Origin: Selenomonadaceae bacterium UBA2897
Lineage (GTDB): Bacteria; Bacillota; Negativicutes; Selenomonadales; Selenomonadaceae
Direction of reading: 5' to 3'
Length of the DNA: 53,456 bases
Assembly: GCA_002350105.1 (NCBI GenBank)
Contig: DEDT01000036.1
Location: 1-53,456 of the forward strand
Position numbers and translations under genes: made by a program. Shown here in pieces: positions 31,617-39,779 of this stretch. A model generated the notes under the pieces. That model was not told where the DNA came from and did no database searches. It saw nothing but the letters and a program-made list of their open reading frames with translations. Each line of letters begins with the position of its first letter. Position 1 is the first letter of the stretch.

Positions 31617-31671
31617 GCCTGCCTGCTGGCAGGCTTTGTTCATGTCGGAATTGTATCTGAGGTTCTATCGC

Positions 31672-32814
31672 ATGAAACAGCATCTTCCAAAACCGATTTT
31701 CTTCATTATCGCGCTGGGCATGGCCGCCTGCCTCGCCACCTACTGGTGGCTGGATACAGGCGACTTCGACACGGGACTTGGGGTATTTTTTAGCGTCCTG
31801 CTCGCCTGCCTGCCCCTGCCGTGGCTGCTGAGCCGCCCTCTCGCGCTATGGCGGGCTGCACAGCAGGCACGTCCTCACGGCATCGAGCTCGCGGACAGAA
31901 GCGTACTGACGGAGCTCGCGGACGCCGAAATCCTCGTCGTCTCGCGCCGTGGCACGATCACGAGTGGCCATCCCTACCTCGCCGAAACGACGCCGGAGGG
32001 CACGAGCCGCGCCTCGCTCCTGAGCATGGCGGCGGCTGCCGAGCGGCAGGCCACACACCCCATTGGCCGCGCCATCGTGCAGTTCGCTGACAAACACCAG
32101 CTCAAGCAGCCCCAGCCGATGATGGCAAATGAGCTGCCCGGTCAGGGCGTCGAATCGATGATCCAACGCATCACCGTGCGCGTCGGCCGCCCTGAATGGC
32201 TGCAACGCGAGGGCATCCGCCTCGATGCCGCGCACCTCACGCGCATCGACCAGCTCTCCGCCCGCGGCCGCCAGCCCATCCTCGTGACGTATGACAGCTA
32301 TCTGCGCGGCACGCTCGTCTTCGACGACGATGTCAGCCGCGACACCATCGCCGCCATCCACCAGCTGCAGGATCAGGGCCTCGCAATCTATATCCTCACG
32401 GCGGATAACCAGCGCCTCGCGAACGCCACGCAGAAAAAAACGCAGGCCGACAAGGCCATTGGCGAGCTGACGCCTGCCGCCAAAGCGCAGGAAGTACAAA
32501 ACCTGCGCCTCGCGGGCCAGACGGTCGCCGTACTCGTTAATGAGGAAAAAGATGCTCTCATGCTGGAGCGCGCCGATGCCCCATTGCGCAATCTCACGCT
32601 GCCGCAGGTGGCCACGCTCCTGCCCCTCAGCCGCAAGGCCAGCCACATCATCCGGCAGAACCATAAGTTCGCCATCGTTGCAACCATACTGATGCTCCTT
32701 CCAGCCAGCGGATTTCTTCACGTATTTGGCGGGCCGTTCCTATCTCCCTTAATCGCCGTCATCATCCTCGTGGTGACCACGCTCCTGATCTTCATCAACT
32801 CTCTACGCACCTGA
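31672..32814 (+). CDS. Pseudo-enzyme related to P1B-type metal ATPases
   Basis: A 380-residue protein that matches only the later part of a CopA/ZntA-type pump. Two N-terminal hydrophobic helices (about 8-48) come first. Next is a segment aligned with the phosphorylation site, which reads VSRRGTITSG (about 91-100) instead of the invariant DKTGTLT, so the catalytic Asp is lost. THPIGRAIVQFAD keeps the SxHPxA-like nucleotide motif, and ELPGQGVES keeps the following Gly loop. The hinge motif GDGxND is decayed to VNEEKDALML. Two C-terminal helices (about 337-376) end it. The metal-binding membrane core is missing. The reading frame is long and clean, so a new role such as a scaffold or regulator is possible. 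Start chosen at MKQHLPK, with GAGG upstream; an ATG ten codons earlier is an alternative. Confidence 0.75.
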   Translation: MKQHLPKPIFFIIALGMAACLATYWWLDTGDFDTGLGVFFSVLLACLPLPWLLSRPLALWRAAQQARPHGIELADRSVLTELADAEILVVSRRGTITSGHPYLAETTPEGTSRASLLSMAAAAERQATHPIGRAIVQFADKHQLKQPQPMMANELPGQGVESMIQRITVRVGRPEWLQREGIRLDAAHLTRIDQLSARGRQPILVTYDSYLRGTLVFDDDVSRDTIAAIHQLQDQGLAIYILTADNQRLANATQKKTQADKAIGELTPAAKAQEVQNLRLAGQTVAVLVNEEKDALMLERADAPLRNLTLPQVATLLPLSRKASHIIRQNHKFAIVATILMLLPASGFLHVFGGPFLSPLIAVIILVVTTLLIFINSLRT

Positions 32815-32912
32815 TGCTTGTATTTTCCCTACTACATGTTAAAATAAGCATATACCGGCTATAGGGATAATAATAGGTCAACAAAGATTCATGAGAGAAA
32901 AGGAGGTTCATC

Positions 32913-33323
32913 ATGGTTCAGGCAAACTGGAAAAAACTTTTTGCGCTCGCCCTGATATGCTTCGGCTTATTATGCAGCACCACACCGACTGCCAGTGCAT
33001 CCACCTTTACCTATCGGACACAAAATTTCACCGTGCGTGATGGCGTTGTCAGCATCGATATGTCCGTCCGCAACAATGACCCCAACCATATCTATTATTT
33101 ACGCAATATCCACATCAGTGCCAATGCCTCCTCCAACAATGGTCAGTGGCTGAGCGCCGGCCACTCTTTCGGACTGGGGAATGTTCGTCTGAGACCAGGC
33201 CAGACCTTGTATCGCCACTTCACCATCAGGAGCAGTAAGTTTCATCACTTCCGTAAGCAATACCATTGGAATGTTAACTACGACATGTCCTGGACGCGAC
33301 AAGCCATCCGTCGGTACAGATAA
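32913..33323 (+). CDS. Small secreted beta-rich protein
   Basis: 136 residues with AAAGGAGG before the ATG and a clear signal peptide (KK, hydrophobic core about 8-21, cleavage near ASA|ST around residue 30). The mature part, about 105 residues, alternates hydrophobic and polar residues like a small beta-sandwich, with DMSVRNNDPNHIYYLRNIHI and a basic end (KFHHFRKQYHWNV, RQAIRRYR). It has no cysteine after the signal region. I do not recognise a family. It sits between the ATPase-like gene and cydA with clear gaps on both sides. Confidence 0.7.
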   Translation: MVQANWKKLFALALICFGLLCSTTPTASASTFTYRTQNFTVRDGVVSIDMSVRNNDPNHIYYLRNIHISANASSNNGQWLSAGHSFGLGNVRLRPGQTLYRHFTIRSSKFHHFRKQYHWNVNYDMSWTRQAIRRYR

Positions 33324-33405
33324 GGTTATCTATTGCCGCATCCCCTGTCGTACAATTTTCTCTTCCCGATAGCAGGAATCCCTCCTATAAAAAGCGAAAT
33401 TATAG

Positions 33406-33421
33406 GCATAAGTAATTATGC
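33406..33421 (+). promoter_or_regulatory. Palindrome upstream of cydA
   Basis: GCATAA-GTAA-TTATGC, a perfect 6 bp inverted repeat with four-base spacer, lies about 50 bases before cydA. It is followed by TATAACTATAACAG, which could hold the -10. It is not a Rex or Fnr consensus site that I recognise. A repressor site for oxygen or redox control of the oxidase is a reasonable guess. Confidence 0.35.
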
Positions 33422-33472
33422 TATAACTATAACAGCTATCAGCTATATCGCTTGCTAAGGAGGGATATTTTT

Positions 33473-34846
33473 ATGGATGCTCTGCTCTTGTCGCGCTGGC
33501 AATTCGCCGTCACGACGCTGTACCACTTCCTCTTCGTGCCGCTCACGCTCGGCCTCTCGATCTGGGTCGCACTGCTCGAGACCTGCTCCGTGCGCACGGA
33601 GCGGCCTGCCTGGCGCGATACCTGCCGCCAGCTCGTGCGCTTCTTCGGCACGCTTTTCCTCATTAACTTCGCCATGGGCGTCGTCACCGGTATCGTGCAG
33701 GAATTCCACTTCGGCATGAACTGGTCGGAGTACGCGCGCTTCATGGGCGATATCTTCGGCGCACCGCTGGCACTGGAGGCGCTCACGGCCTTCTTCCTCG
33801 AGTCGACATTCCTCGGCATCTGGATGTTCGGCTGGGATAAGCTCTCGCCGAAACTGCATTGTGCCTGCATCTGGCTCGTGGCACTGGGCAGTAACCTCTC
33901 CGCGTTCTGGATTCTCGTGGCGAACTCCTTCATGCAGCATCCGGTCGGCTACGCCATTCAGGACGGCCGCGCCGAGATGCAGGACTTCTTCGCGCTGGTC
34001 ACCAACCACTACGTCGTGGGCGAATACACGCATGCGCTCACGGCCGGCCTCACGACGACGGGCGTACTCATCCTCGCCATCTCCGCCTGGAAATACATGC
34101 ACGACAAGGAGTCGCGCTACGCCTTCACCCAAACGCTGAAAGCCGGTGCCATCTTCCTCGCCGTCGGCGTGCTCGGCATCATGGGCTCGGGCCACATGCA
34201 CACGCAGTACCTCGCCCAGGCGAACCCCATGAAACTCGCCTCCATGGAGGCCCTCTGGGAGACGGAGAATCCGGCGCCCTTCGCCATCGTGGCGGACATC
34301 AACCAGCAGGCGCGACAGAATGACTTCGAGATCACCGTGCCCGCCCTCTTCTCCTTCATGGTCTACAACCAGCCCTCTGGCGAAATCAAGGGCATCAACG
34401 CCATCAACGCCGAGTGGGAGAAAAAATACGGTGGCGGCGACTACCGCCCCGATGTCTGCGGCCTGTTCTGGGCCTTCCGCGCCATGGTCGGCTCCGGCGG
34501 CCTCATGCTGCTCGCGGCACTCCTCACGGGCTTCCTCGCCTGGACGGATCGCCTGCGCCTCTTCCCTCTCTGGCTGAAAATCCTGCCCTTCCTGCTGCCC
34601 CTGCCCTTCATTGCAAACTCCTCGGGCTGGTTTGTCGCGGAGGCGGGCCGTCAGCCCTGGATCGTCGTGGGGCTGCAGAAAACCTCGGCGGCGGTCTCGC
34701 CGAATCTCGGCGGGCTGGAGGTGGGCGCGACGCTCGCGGGCTTCACGCTCGTCTACCTCGCGCTCATCGTCATCGCGCTGTATCTCGCCTGCCGCCATAT
34801 CAAAAAGACGCACGTCACGCATGTGGTTGAAGGGAGGAATGTATGA
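33473..34846 (+). CDS. cydA: Cytochrome bd ubiquinol oxidase subunit I
   Basis: The haem-bearing subunit of the high-affinity quinol oxidase that reduces oxygen to water at the membrane. The 457 residues form about nine helices. Family features are LLSRWQFAVTTLYHFLFVPLTLGLS at the N-terminus (haem ligand His in YHF), FGMNWSEYARFMGDIFGAPL, GHMHTQYLAQANPMKLASME, and GRQPWIVVGLQKTSAAVS. The quinol-binding loop is of the short type seen in Firmicutes. Start at MDALLLSRWQ, with AAGGAGGG upstream. Its stop overlaps the cydB start. In an anaerobe it most likely removes oxygen. Confidence 0.97.
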   Translation: MDALLLSRWQFAVTTLYHFLFVPLTLGLSIWVALLETCSVRTERPAWRDTCRQLVRFFGTLFLINFAMGVVTGIVQEFHFGMNWSEYARFMGDIFGAPLALEALTAFFLESTFLGIWMFGWDKLSPKLHCACIWLVALGSNLSAFWILVANSFMQHPVGYAIQDGRAEMQDFFALVTNHYVVGEYTHALTAGLTTTGVLILAISAWKYMHDKESRYAFTQTLKAGAIFLAVGVLGIMGSGHMHTQYLAQANPMKLASMEALWETENPAPFAIVADINQQARQNDFEITVPALFSFMVYNQPSGEIKGINAINAEWEKKYGGGDYRPDVCGLFWAFRAMVGSGGLMLLAALLTGFLAWTDRLRLFPLWLKILPFLLPLPFIANSSGWFVAEAGRQPWIVVGLQKTSAAVSPNLGGLEVGATLAGFTLVYLALIVIALYLACRHIKKTHVTHVVEGRNV

Positions 34847-35853
34847 TGGATTACACGGTTTTCTGGTTTATCCTCATCACGGTGCTCTTTACGGGCTTTT
34901 TCTTCCTCGAAGGCTTCGACTATGGTGTCGGCACGCTCACGCCGTGGCTCAGCGAGCGCGAGGATGAGCGCTCCCAGCTGCTGCGCACGATCGGCCCCGT
35001 CTGGGACGGCAACGAAGTCTGGATGATCACGGCGGGCGGTGCGCTCTTCGCGGCCTTCCCGCACGTCTACGCCACGATGTTCAGCACCTTCTACCTCGCG
35101 CTTTTCCTCATGCTCATCGCACTCATCCTGCGCGGCGTGGCCTTCGAGATGCGCGTACACACGGTGACGGACGCGCGCAAGCGGCTTTGGGATGGTGCCA
35201 TCTGCTTCGGCAGCGCCGTGCCCGCCTTCCTTTGGGGTGTCGCGGTCACCGACCTGATCGCCGGCCTGCCCATCGGCGAAAACATGGTCTATCGCGGCGG
35301 CTTCTTCGACCTGCTGACGCCGGTGAGTATCGTGGGCGGACTTGCCTTCCTCTTCGTCTTCGCCTATCACGGCGCGGCCTTCCTCACCTTGCGACTGCAC
35401 GACACGGGCCTCATCCTGCGCTGCCAGAGCCTCGGCCTGCGCATGGCCACATTCGGCACCTTTGCCTTCGTGGCCTGGGGCATCCTGCTCTATCAGGCAA
35501 GCGACCTCTTCCACAGCCCCTGGGCCACCATGCTCTTCGTGCTCGCCGCTCTCTTCTTCGTCATGAGCGGCCTCTCGTTCTCCATCGCCAAGGGCAAGGC
35601 CGCCTTCATGCTGAGCAGTCTCGCCGTGGTGTTCACCACCGTCTCGCTCTTCGCCGGGCTGTTCCCGCGGCTCATGGTCTCCAGCCTCAATCCGGCCTGG
35701 AGCCTCACTATCACGAACGCCGCCAGCACGCCCTACACGCTCTCAATCATGAGCGTCGCCGCCGTCATCCTCGTGCCCATCGTGCTCATCTATCAGGGCT
35801 GGTGCTGGTACATCTTCCGCCATCGCGTTAAGCCAGATGATGTAAAACACTAA
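34843..35853 (+). CDS. cydB: Cytochrome bd ubiquinol oxidase subunit II
   Basis: Membrane partner of CydA, 336 residues, about eight helices. Typical are FWFILITVLFTGFFFLEGFDYGVG, GPVWDGNEVWMITAGGALFAAFP and the loop PIGENMVYRGGFFDLLTPVSIVGG. Two adjacent ATGs (34843 and 34846) overlap the cydA stop; GGGAGG lies upstream of both. The gene ends 36 bases before cydDC, so all three form one operon. Confidence 0.97.
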   Translation: MMDYTVFWFILITVLFTGFFFLEGFDYGVGTLTPWLSEREDERSQLLRTIGPVWDGNEVWMITAGGALFAAFPHVYATMFSTFYLALFLMLIALILRGVAFEMRVHTVTDARKRLWDGAICFGSAVPAFLWGVAVTDLIAGLPIGENMVYRGGFFDLLTPVSIVGGLAFLFVFAYHGAAFLTLRLHDTGLILRCQSLGLRMATFGTFAFVAWGILLYQASDLFHSPWATMLFVLAALFFVMSGLSFSIAKGKAAFMLSSLAVVFTTVSLFAGLFPRLMVSSLNPAWSLTITNAASTPYTLSIMSVAAVILVPIVLIYQGWCWYIFRHRVKPDDVKH

Positions 35854-35888
35854 TCTCAACTTTGTGCGATTGATTTTGAGAAAATTTT

Positions 35889-38800
35889 ATGCAAAAAGAT
35901 ACTCGTAGATTGCTTCGTTTATTTGCCGAAAAACATCGTCATGGGCTCGTGAGCCTCGTGGCTTGCGCGCTCGGGCAGGGGCTGTTCAACATCTGCTCCT
36001 GCCTGCTGCTCGCATCCTGCGTCGACGCGGTTTTCCTGCAAAAGAGCAATCTGCCCGCTATTGCGCCAGCTCTGCTGGCGCTTTTTGGCGTGCTCGCAGG
36101 GCGCGAGGGGCTCGCCCTCCTCAGCAAACGTTGTGCGAGTCGGATTTCTTTCGCCGTGCGGCAACATGTACGGGAAAAACTGCATGCTGCCCGCCTGTCA
36201 ACGCGGTGGCAAGCGGATTCCCAGCACACGCTGACGTTGGCCTTGGAGACGACCGAAGCCCTCGACGACGGCGTGCGGCAGGTGCTGCCGCTGCTGGCCG
36301 CCCTCGCCTGCAGCACGCCCTGCGTGCTCGTGGCACTCTTTCTCCTCGACGTCCCCACGGGCCTGCTCGCCCTCGTCACCCTGCCCATCGCACCGCTGCT
36401 GCTCTGGCTCATCGGCCAGCTCACCGCGCAACGCAGCCTCGCGGCCTGGCAGGAACTCCGCACCCTCAGCGCCTCCTTTGGCGAGCTCATCACCTGCCTG
36501 CCCACACTGAAGCTTTTCGGCCAGGCAGAGCGGCAGGGCGCGCGCCTCGCCACCATCAGTCAGAGCTTCGCCACCGCCTCCCTGCAGGTGCTGCAGCTCG
36601 CCTTCGCCTCCACCTTCGCATTGGAACTCATCACGACGCTCGCCATCGCCCTCATCGCTGTGAGCGTCGGCCTGCGCCTGCTCTACGGCCATATTGACTT
36701 CCGCACCGCCTTTGCCGTGCTCCTGCTCGCCCCCGTCTTCTACCAGCCCCTGCGCGCCTCGGGGGCCGCTTTCCATGCCGCCATGACCGCCCACACCGCC
36801 TGGCAGCAGCTCCGGTCCTTCCTCCCCGCCACCGGCGAAGCACCCCGCGGCCATCACGCCCAGCTCCGCACGCCGCCCGCCATCCAGCTGAAAAATCTCC
36901 ACTACCGTTACCCCGGTGCCGCCGCCGATGCCCTCGACCTCACCACCACTACAACGAAAAACGCTTCTGCTGCAGAAGGAAGTCAGGCTCGCCTGAACGG
37001 CGACCTGACTAAGCGACTCACCCATGTTTGCGCGTCGCAAAGCTCCTTCAAACATGGTTCCCTGCTTATCCCTGCTGGCAAAATCACCGCCATCACCGGC
37101 CCCAGTGGCTGTGGCAAGACGACGCTCTGCCGCCTGCTCACCGCCCTGGCCCTGCCCACCGAGGGCGAAATCTGCCTCGAGGATCAGCCCCTCGCCACCA
37201 TGAGTCCCGCCAGCCGCGCCAAGCTCATCACCTACGTCCCGCAGGAGCCCCACCTCTACAACGCCACCCTGCGCGACAACCTCACCCTCCGTTTTGCTGT
37301 CAACGCTCAGCCAATCGCTCCCCCCAACTCTCAAAAGCCTCTCTCTCCCTCATCGGCCACTACTCCCCAGCCAGCCACCACTCCCAACTCTCAACGCTCA
37401 ACTCTCAACACTCCTACTGACGCCCTCTGCCGCGCCGCCCTGCAGCAGGCGGGCCTGCTGGACTGGTACCGCACGCTTCCCGCCGGCCTCGACACCCGTC
37501 TTGGCGAGGGCGGCACCGCCATCTCCAACGGCCAGCGCCACCGCCTCGGCCTCGCCCGCGCCTTCCTGCAAGACCGCCCCGTCGTCATCCTCGACGAGCC
37601 CACCGCCGGCCTCGACGCCGCCACTGAAGAGCATGTACTCACTGCCCTGCAGAATTTTGCCTGGCACCGCACGCTCATCATCGTCACGCACCGCCCCGCC
37701 GTCCTCGCTCTCGCCGACACCACCCTCACCCTGACGCCTCCTCAAGCTGAGCTGGTGACTCCCTCAACGGATATATCAGCCTCCGCAACGAACTCCTCTC
37801 TCACGCAACAGGACCCTTTCCGTCTCACTACGTTCGAAGGCGGAATGCCCACTGGGCATTCCGCACTCCCAACGGGGAGAAACACGCCGCTGACGCAGCT
37901 ACCTCCTTCGCCCCAGGATTCGTCACCATCCACTGTTTCCGCCTCTTCCAAAAGTGCCTCTTCCAATCTCAACGCTCAACGCTCAACTTTCAACTCCCTG
38001 AAAACTCTTCTTGCCCTTTTATCCCCCGTCTCCCTCCTGCTTCTTCTCGCCGTCTCCCTGCTCGCGCTCGCCTGTGCCCTCGGCCTGCTCTCCGCTTCGG
38101 CCTGGCTCATCGCCAGCGCCGCCCTGCACCCGCACCTCTACGTCCTCGCCCTCGGCATCACGGCCGTGCGCGCCTGCGGCATCCTTCGCGCTGCCGCCCG
38201 CTACGCCGAGCGCTATCTCACACACCGCACCGCCTTCCACCTTCAGACCCGTCTTCACCTCGCACTCTACCAGCGCGCCGCCCGACTGCTCCCCCTGCGC
38301 TCCGGCCCAGCCCGCCAGGGTGCTTTGCTCCACGACCTGCTCACGGGCTGCCAGGATCTGCGTGACTTCTACCTCCGCGCCCTCCTGCCGCCCCTCACCC
38401 TCGGCCTCGTCACCCTCCTCCTGACACTTATTCTCTATCCCGCCATCGGCCTCTCCGCCCTGCTTCTGCCCTTCTGCTACATCCTCCACTTATTCCTGCC
38501 TGCATTACGGAAGCCAGGCTCGTCTAATGACAGCTCTGCCTCTTCCTACCGCTCTGCCCTGCTCGACCTCACGCGCGGCCGCGCCGAGCTTCTGACTGCA
38601 GGCACAGCCACCACCGCCAGCCAGATGCTCAATATCCTTGCCATCCGCTGGCAGCAGGACGTACAAACCACGCAAAAAAGGAGCGACCACCATGACACCC
38701 TGCTCGCGCTCAGCACCCATCTCACGCTCCTGCTCCTCCTCGCCGCCCTCACGCAGGCCACGGTCAGTGGCACCATCACGGGCATCGGCCTCGCCGTCTG

Positions 38801-39632
38801 GCTCCTGCTCCTCACCACCCTGCTCGCCGAATACCCCGCTCTCCCCGCCGCCACGCGCCACTTCCAAACCGCCCGCACCGCTGCCCACCGCATCCTCGTC
38901 CCCTATGCCGCACATAAGCCAGATTGCACACCACAAGAAGCCCCTCTCCGCCTCACTACGTTCGGCACCTCTCCCAACTCCCCACTCCCAACTCTCAACT
39001 CTCTGCCCTCCCCCCTGCTCACCGTCACCGACGTAACCTTCGGCTACGATTCCACCGTTCCCATCCTCCGCCATCTCTCCTTCACTGTCCGCCCCGGCCA
39101 GCACACGGCCATTCTCGGTGAAAGCGGTGCTGGCAAGACCACCCTCGCCCAACTCCTCGCCGGCGTCTGGTCCCCCGACAGCGGCACCATCACCCGCTAT
39201 GCGCCCCTCACCTGTCTTCCTCAGGGTTCCTGCCTCTTCGCCGCCTCCCTGCGCACGAACTTCACCTATCTCTATCCCGGCATCAGCGACAAAAAAATAC
39301 TGGCCGCCCTCACAGACGCCCAGTTCACGCTTTCACCAACCCCCGACTCTCAACGCTCAACGCTCAACGCTTCCCTGCTCGACTCTCCTCTCGGTCCCAA
39401 TGCCAGCCACCTCTCCGGTGGCCAGCGCTCCCGCCTGCTCACCGCCCTCACCCTCGCCAGCGACGCCCCGCTCCTCCTCCTCGACGAGCCCACCGCCGGC
39501 CTCGATTCCGCCACCGCCGCGCATCTCCTCGCCACCCTCTTCACCCGCCTGGCCCGCACTCACCAAACGCTTCTCCTCATCACCCACGATTCGCGCCCTT
39601 TGACCTATTGCCAACAAGCTATTCATTTGTAA
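35889..39632 (+). CDS. cydDC: Fused CydD-CydC thiol/reductant ABC exporter, invaded by repeats
   Basis: An ABC transporter with both halves in one chain of 1247 residues; CydDC exports cysteine and glutathione and is needed to assemble cytochrome bd. Half 1: six-helix domain (about 1-310), Walker A GPSGCGKTT (near 404), signature AISNGQRHRLGLARAF in place of LSGGQ (near 544) and Walker B VVILDEPTAGLDA. Half 2: transmembrane domain from about 705, Walker A GESGAGKTTLAQ (near 1077), a canonical LSGGQRSRL (near 1175) and LLLLDEPTAGLDS. Five low-complexity inserts interrupt the fold at about 353-395, 470-510, 618-705, 1010-1042 and 1150-1163. They are encoded by heptamer and palindromic repeats and keep the frame. 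The ribosome site is weak (GAGAAAA). Confidence 0.95.
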   Translation: MQKDTRRLLRLFAEKHRHGLVSLVACALGQGLFNICSCLLLASCVDAVFLQKSNLPAIAPALLALFGVLAGREGLALLSKRCASRISFAVRQHVREKLHAARLSTRWQADSQHTLTLALETTEALDDGVRQVLPLLAALACSTPCVLVALFLLDVPTGLLALVTLPIAPLLLWLIGQLTAQRSLAAWQELRTLSASFGELITCLPTLKLFGQAERQGARLATISQSFATASLQVLQLAFASTFALELITTLAIALIAVSVGLRLLYGHIDFRTAFAVLLLAPVFYQPLRASGAAFHAAMTAHTAWQQLRSFLPATGEAPRGHHAQLRTPPAIQLKNLHYRYPGAAADALDLTTTTTKNASAAEGSQARLNGDLTKRLTHVCASQSSFKHGSLLIPAGKITAITGPSGCGKTTLCRLLTALALPTEGEICLEDQPLATMSPASRAKLITYVPQEPHLYNATLRDNLTLRFAVNAQPIAPPNSQKPLSPSSATTPQPATTPNSQRSTLNTPTDALCRAALQQAGLLDWYRTLPAGLDTRLGEGGTAISNGQRHRLGLARAFLQDRPVVILDEPTAGLDAATEEHVLTALQNFAWHRTLIIVTHRPAVLALADTTLTLTPPQAELVTPSTDISASATNSSLTQQDPFRLTTFEGGMPTGHSALPTGRNTPLTQLPPSPQDSSPSTVSASSKSASSNLNAQRSTFNSLKTLLALLSPVSLLLLLAVSLLALACALGLLSASAWLIASAALHPHLYVLALGITAVRACGILRAAARYAERYLTHRTAFHLQTRLHLALYQRAARLLPLRSGPARQGALLHDLLTGCQDLRDFYLRALLPPLTLGLVTLLLTLILYPAIGLSALLLPFCYILHLFLPALRKPGSSNDSSASSYRSALLDLTRGRAELLTAGTATTASQMLNILAIRWQQDVQTTQKRSDHHDTLLALSTHLTLLLLLAALTQATVSGTITGIGLAVWLLLLTTLLAEYPALPAATRHFQTARTAAHRILVPYAAHKPDCTPQEAPLRLTTFGTSPNSPLPTLNSLPSPLLTVTDVTFGYDSTVPILRHLSFTVRPGQHTAILGESGAGKTTLAQLLAGVWSPDSGTITRYAPLTCLPQGSCLFAASLRTNFTYLYPGISDKKILAALTDAQFTLSPTPDSQRSTLNASLLDSPLGPNASHLSGGQRSRLLTALTLASDAPLLLLDEPTAGLDSATAAHLLATLFTRLARTHQTLLLITHDSRPLTYCQQAIHL
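36981..37070 (+). repeat. In-frame palindromic element in cydDC (copy A)
   Basis: First a hairpin AGTCAGG...CCTGACT (36981-37010), then a 58 bp unit (37011-37068) starting AAGCGACTCAC and ending CTGCTTA, with a perfect internal 9 bp stem CCATGTTTG / CAAACATGG. It encodes about 30 residues just before the first Walker A strand. A second copy lies at 45647-45704. Confidence 0.8.
37321..37412 (+). repeat. CTCAACN heptamer block in cydDC (1)
   Basis: A linker with a decayed start (CCCAACTCTCAAAAG) and, at 37379-37412, five near-heptamers of the pattern CTCAACN. It encodes NSQRSTLNT within nucleotide-binding domain 1, between the Q-loop region and the signature motif. Confidence 0.8.
37828..37864 (+). 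repeat. CTCACTACGTTCG box plus perfect 25 bp palindrome
   Basis: CGTCTCACTACGTTCG is followed by GCGGAATGCCC-ACT-GGGCATTCCGC (37840-37864), an 11 bp perfect stem, inside the linker between the two halves of CydDC. The box recurs at 38946-38960 (CGCCTCACTACGTTCG). Confidence 0.75.
37966..37997 (+). repeat. CTCAACN heptamer block in cydDC (2)
   Basis: Four tandem heptamers (CTCAACG, CTCAACG, CTCAACT, TTCAACT) encoding NLNAQRSTFNS at the end of the inter-half linker. Confidence 0.8.
38946..39003 (+). repeat. CTCACTACGTTCG box and heptamer block in cydDC (3)
   Basis: The shared box is followed by heptamers CCCAACT, CCCCACT, CCCAACT and CTCAACT, encoding PNSPLPTLNS, in the linker before nucleotide-binding domain 2. 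Confidence 0.75.
39346..39372 (+). repeat. CTCAACN heptamer block in cydDC (4)
   Basis: Three perfect CTCAACG heptamers preceded by CCGACT, encoding DSQRSTLNA inside nucleotide-binding domain 2, between the Q-loop region and LSGGQ. Confidence 0.8.
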
Positions 39633-39686
39633 CAAAAAGAAAGACCATCATTTCCCCAAACTGAAACATTCCCCTTTCACCACAAA

Positions 39687-39745
39687 ATAAGGAGCCGGGG
39701 CTGACAGCATAAACACAACGTTGCTATTCAGCCTCGGCTCCTTAT
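39687..39745. terminator. Terminator of the cyd operon
   Basis: ATAAGGAGCCG...GGCTGA pairs with TCAGCC...CGGCTCCTTAT, a long stem with one mismatch between cydDC and the convergent HD gene. Confidence 0.8.
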
Positions 39746-39779
39746 ATAGCCTCGAATCAATCTTACCTCGCTTCTGCCC

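Noticed and set aside
31672..32814. Frameshifted or misassembled metal ATPase
   Set aside because: No stop or shift is seen, and both the loss of DKTGT and of GDGxND occur in one clean frame, so a single error cannot explain it.
35888..39632. Heptamer blocks as sequencing or assembly artefact
   Set aside because: Each copy differs slightly and keeps the frame, and the same heptamers occur at queD, so they look genuine.
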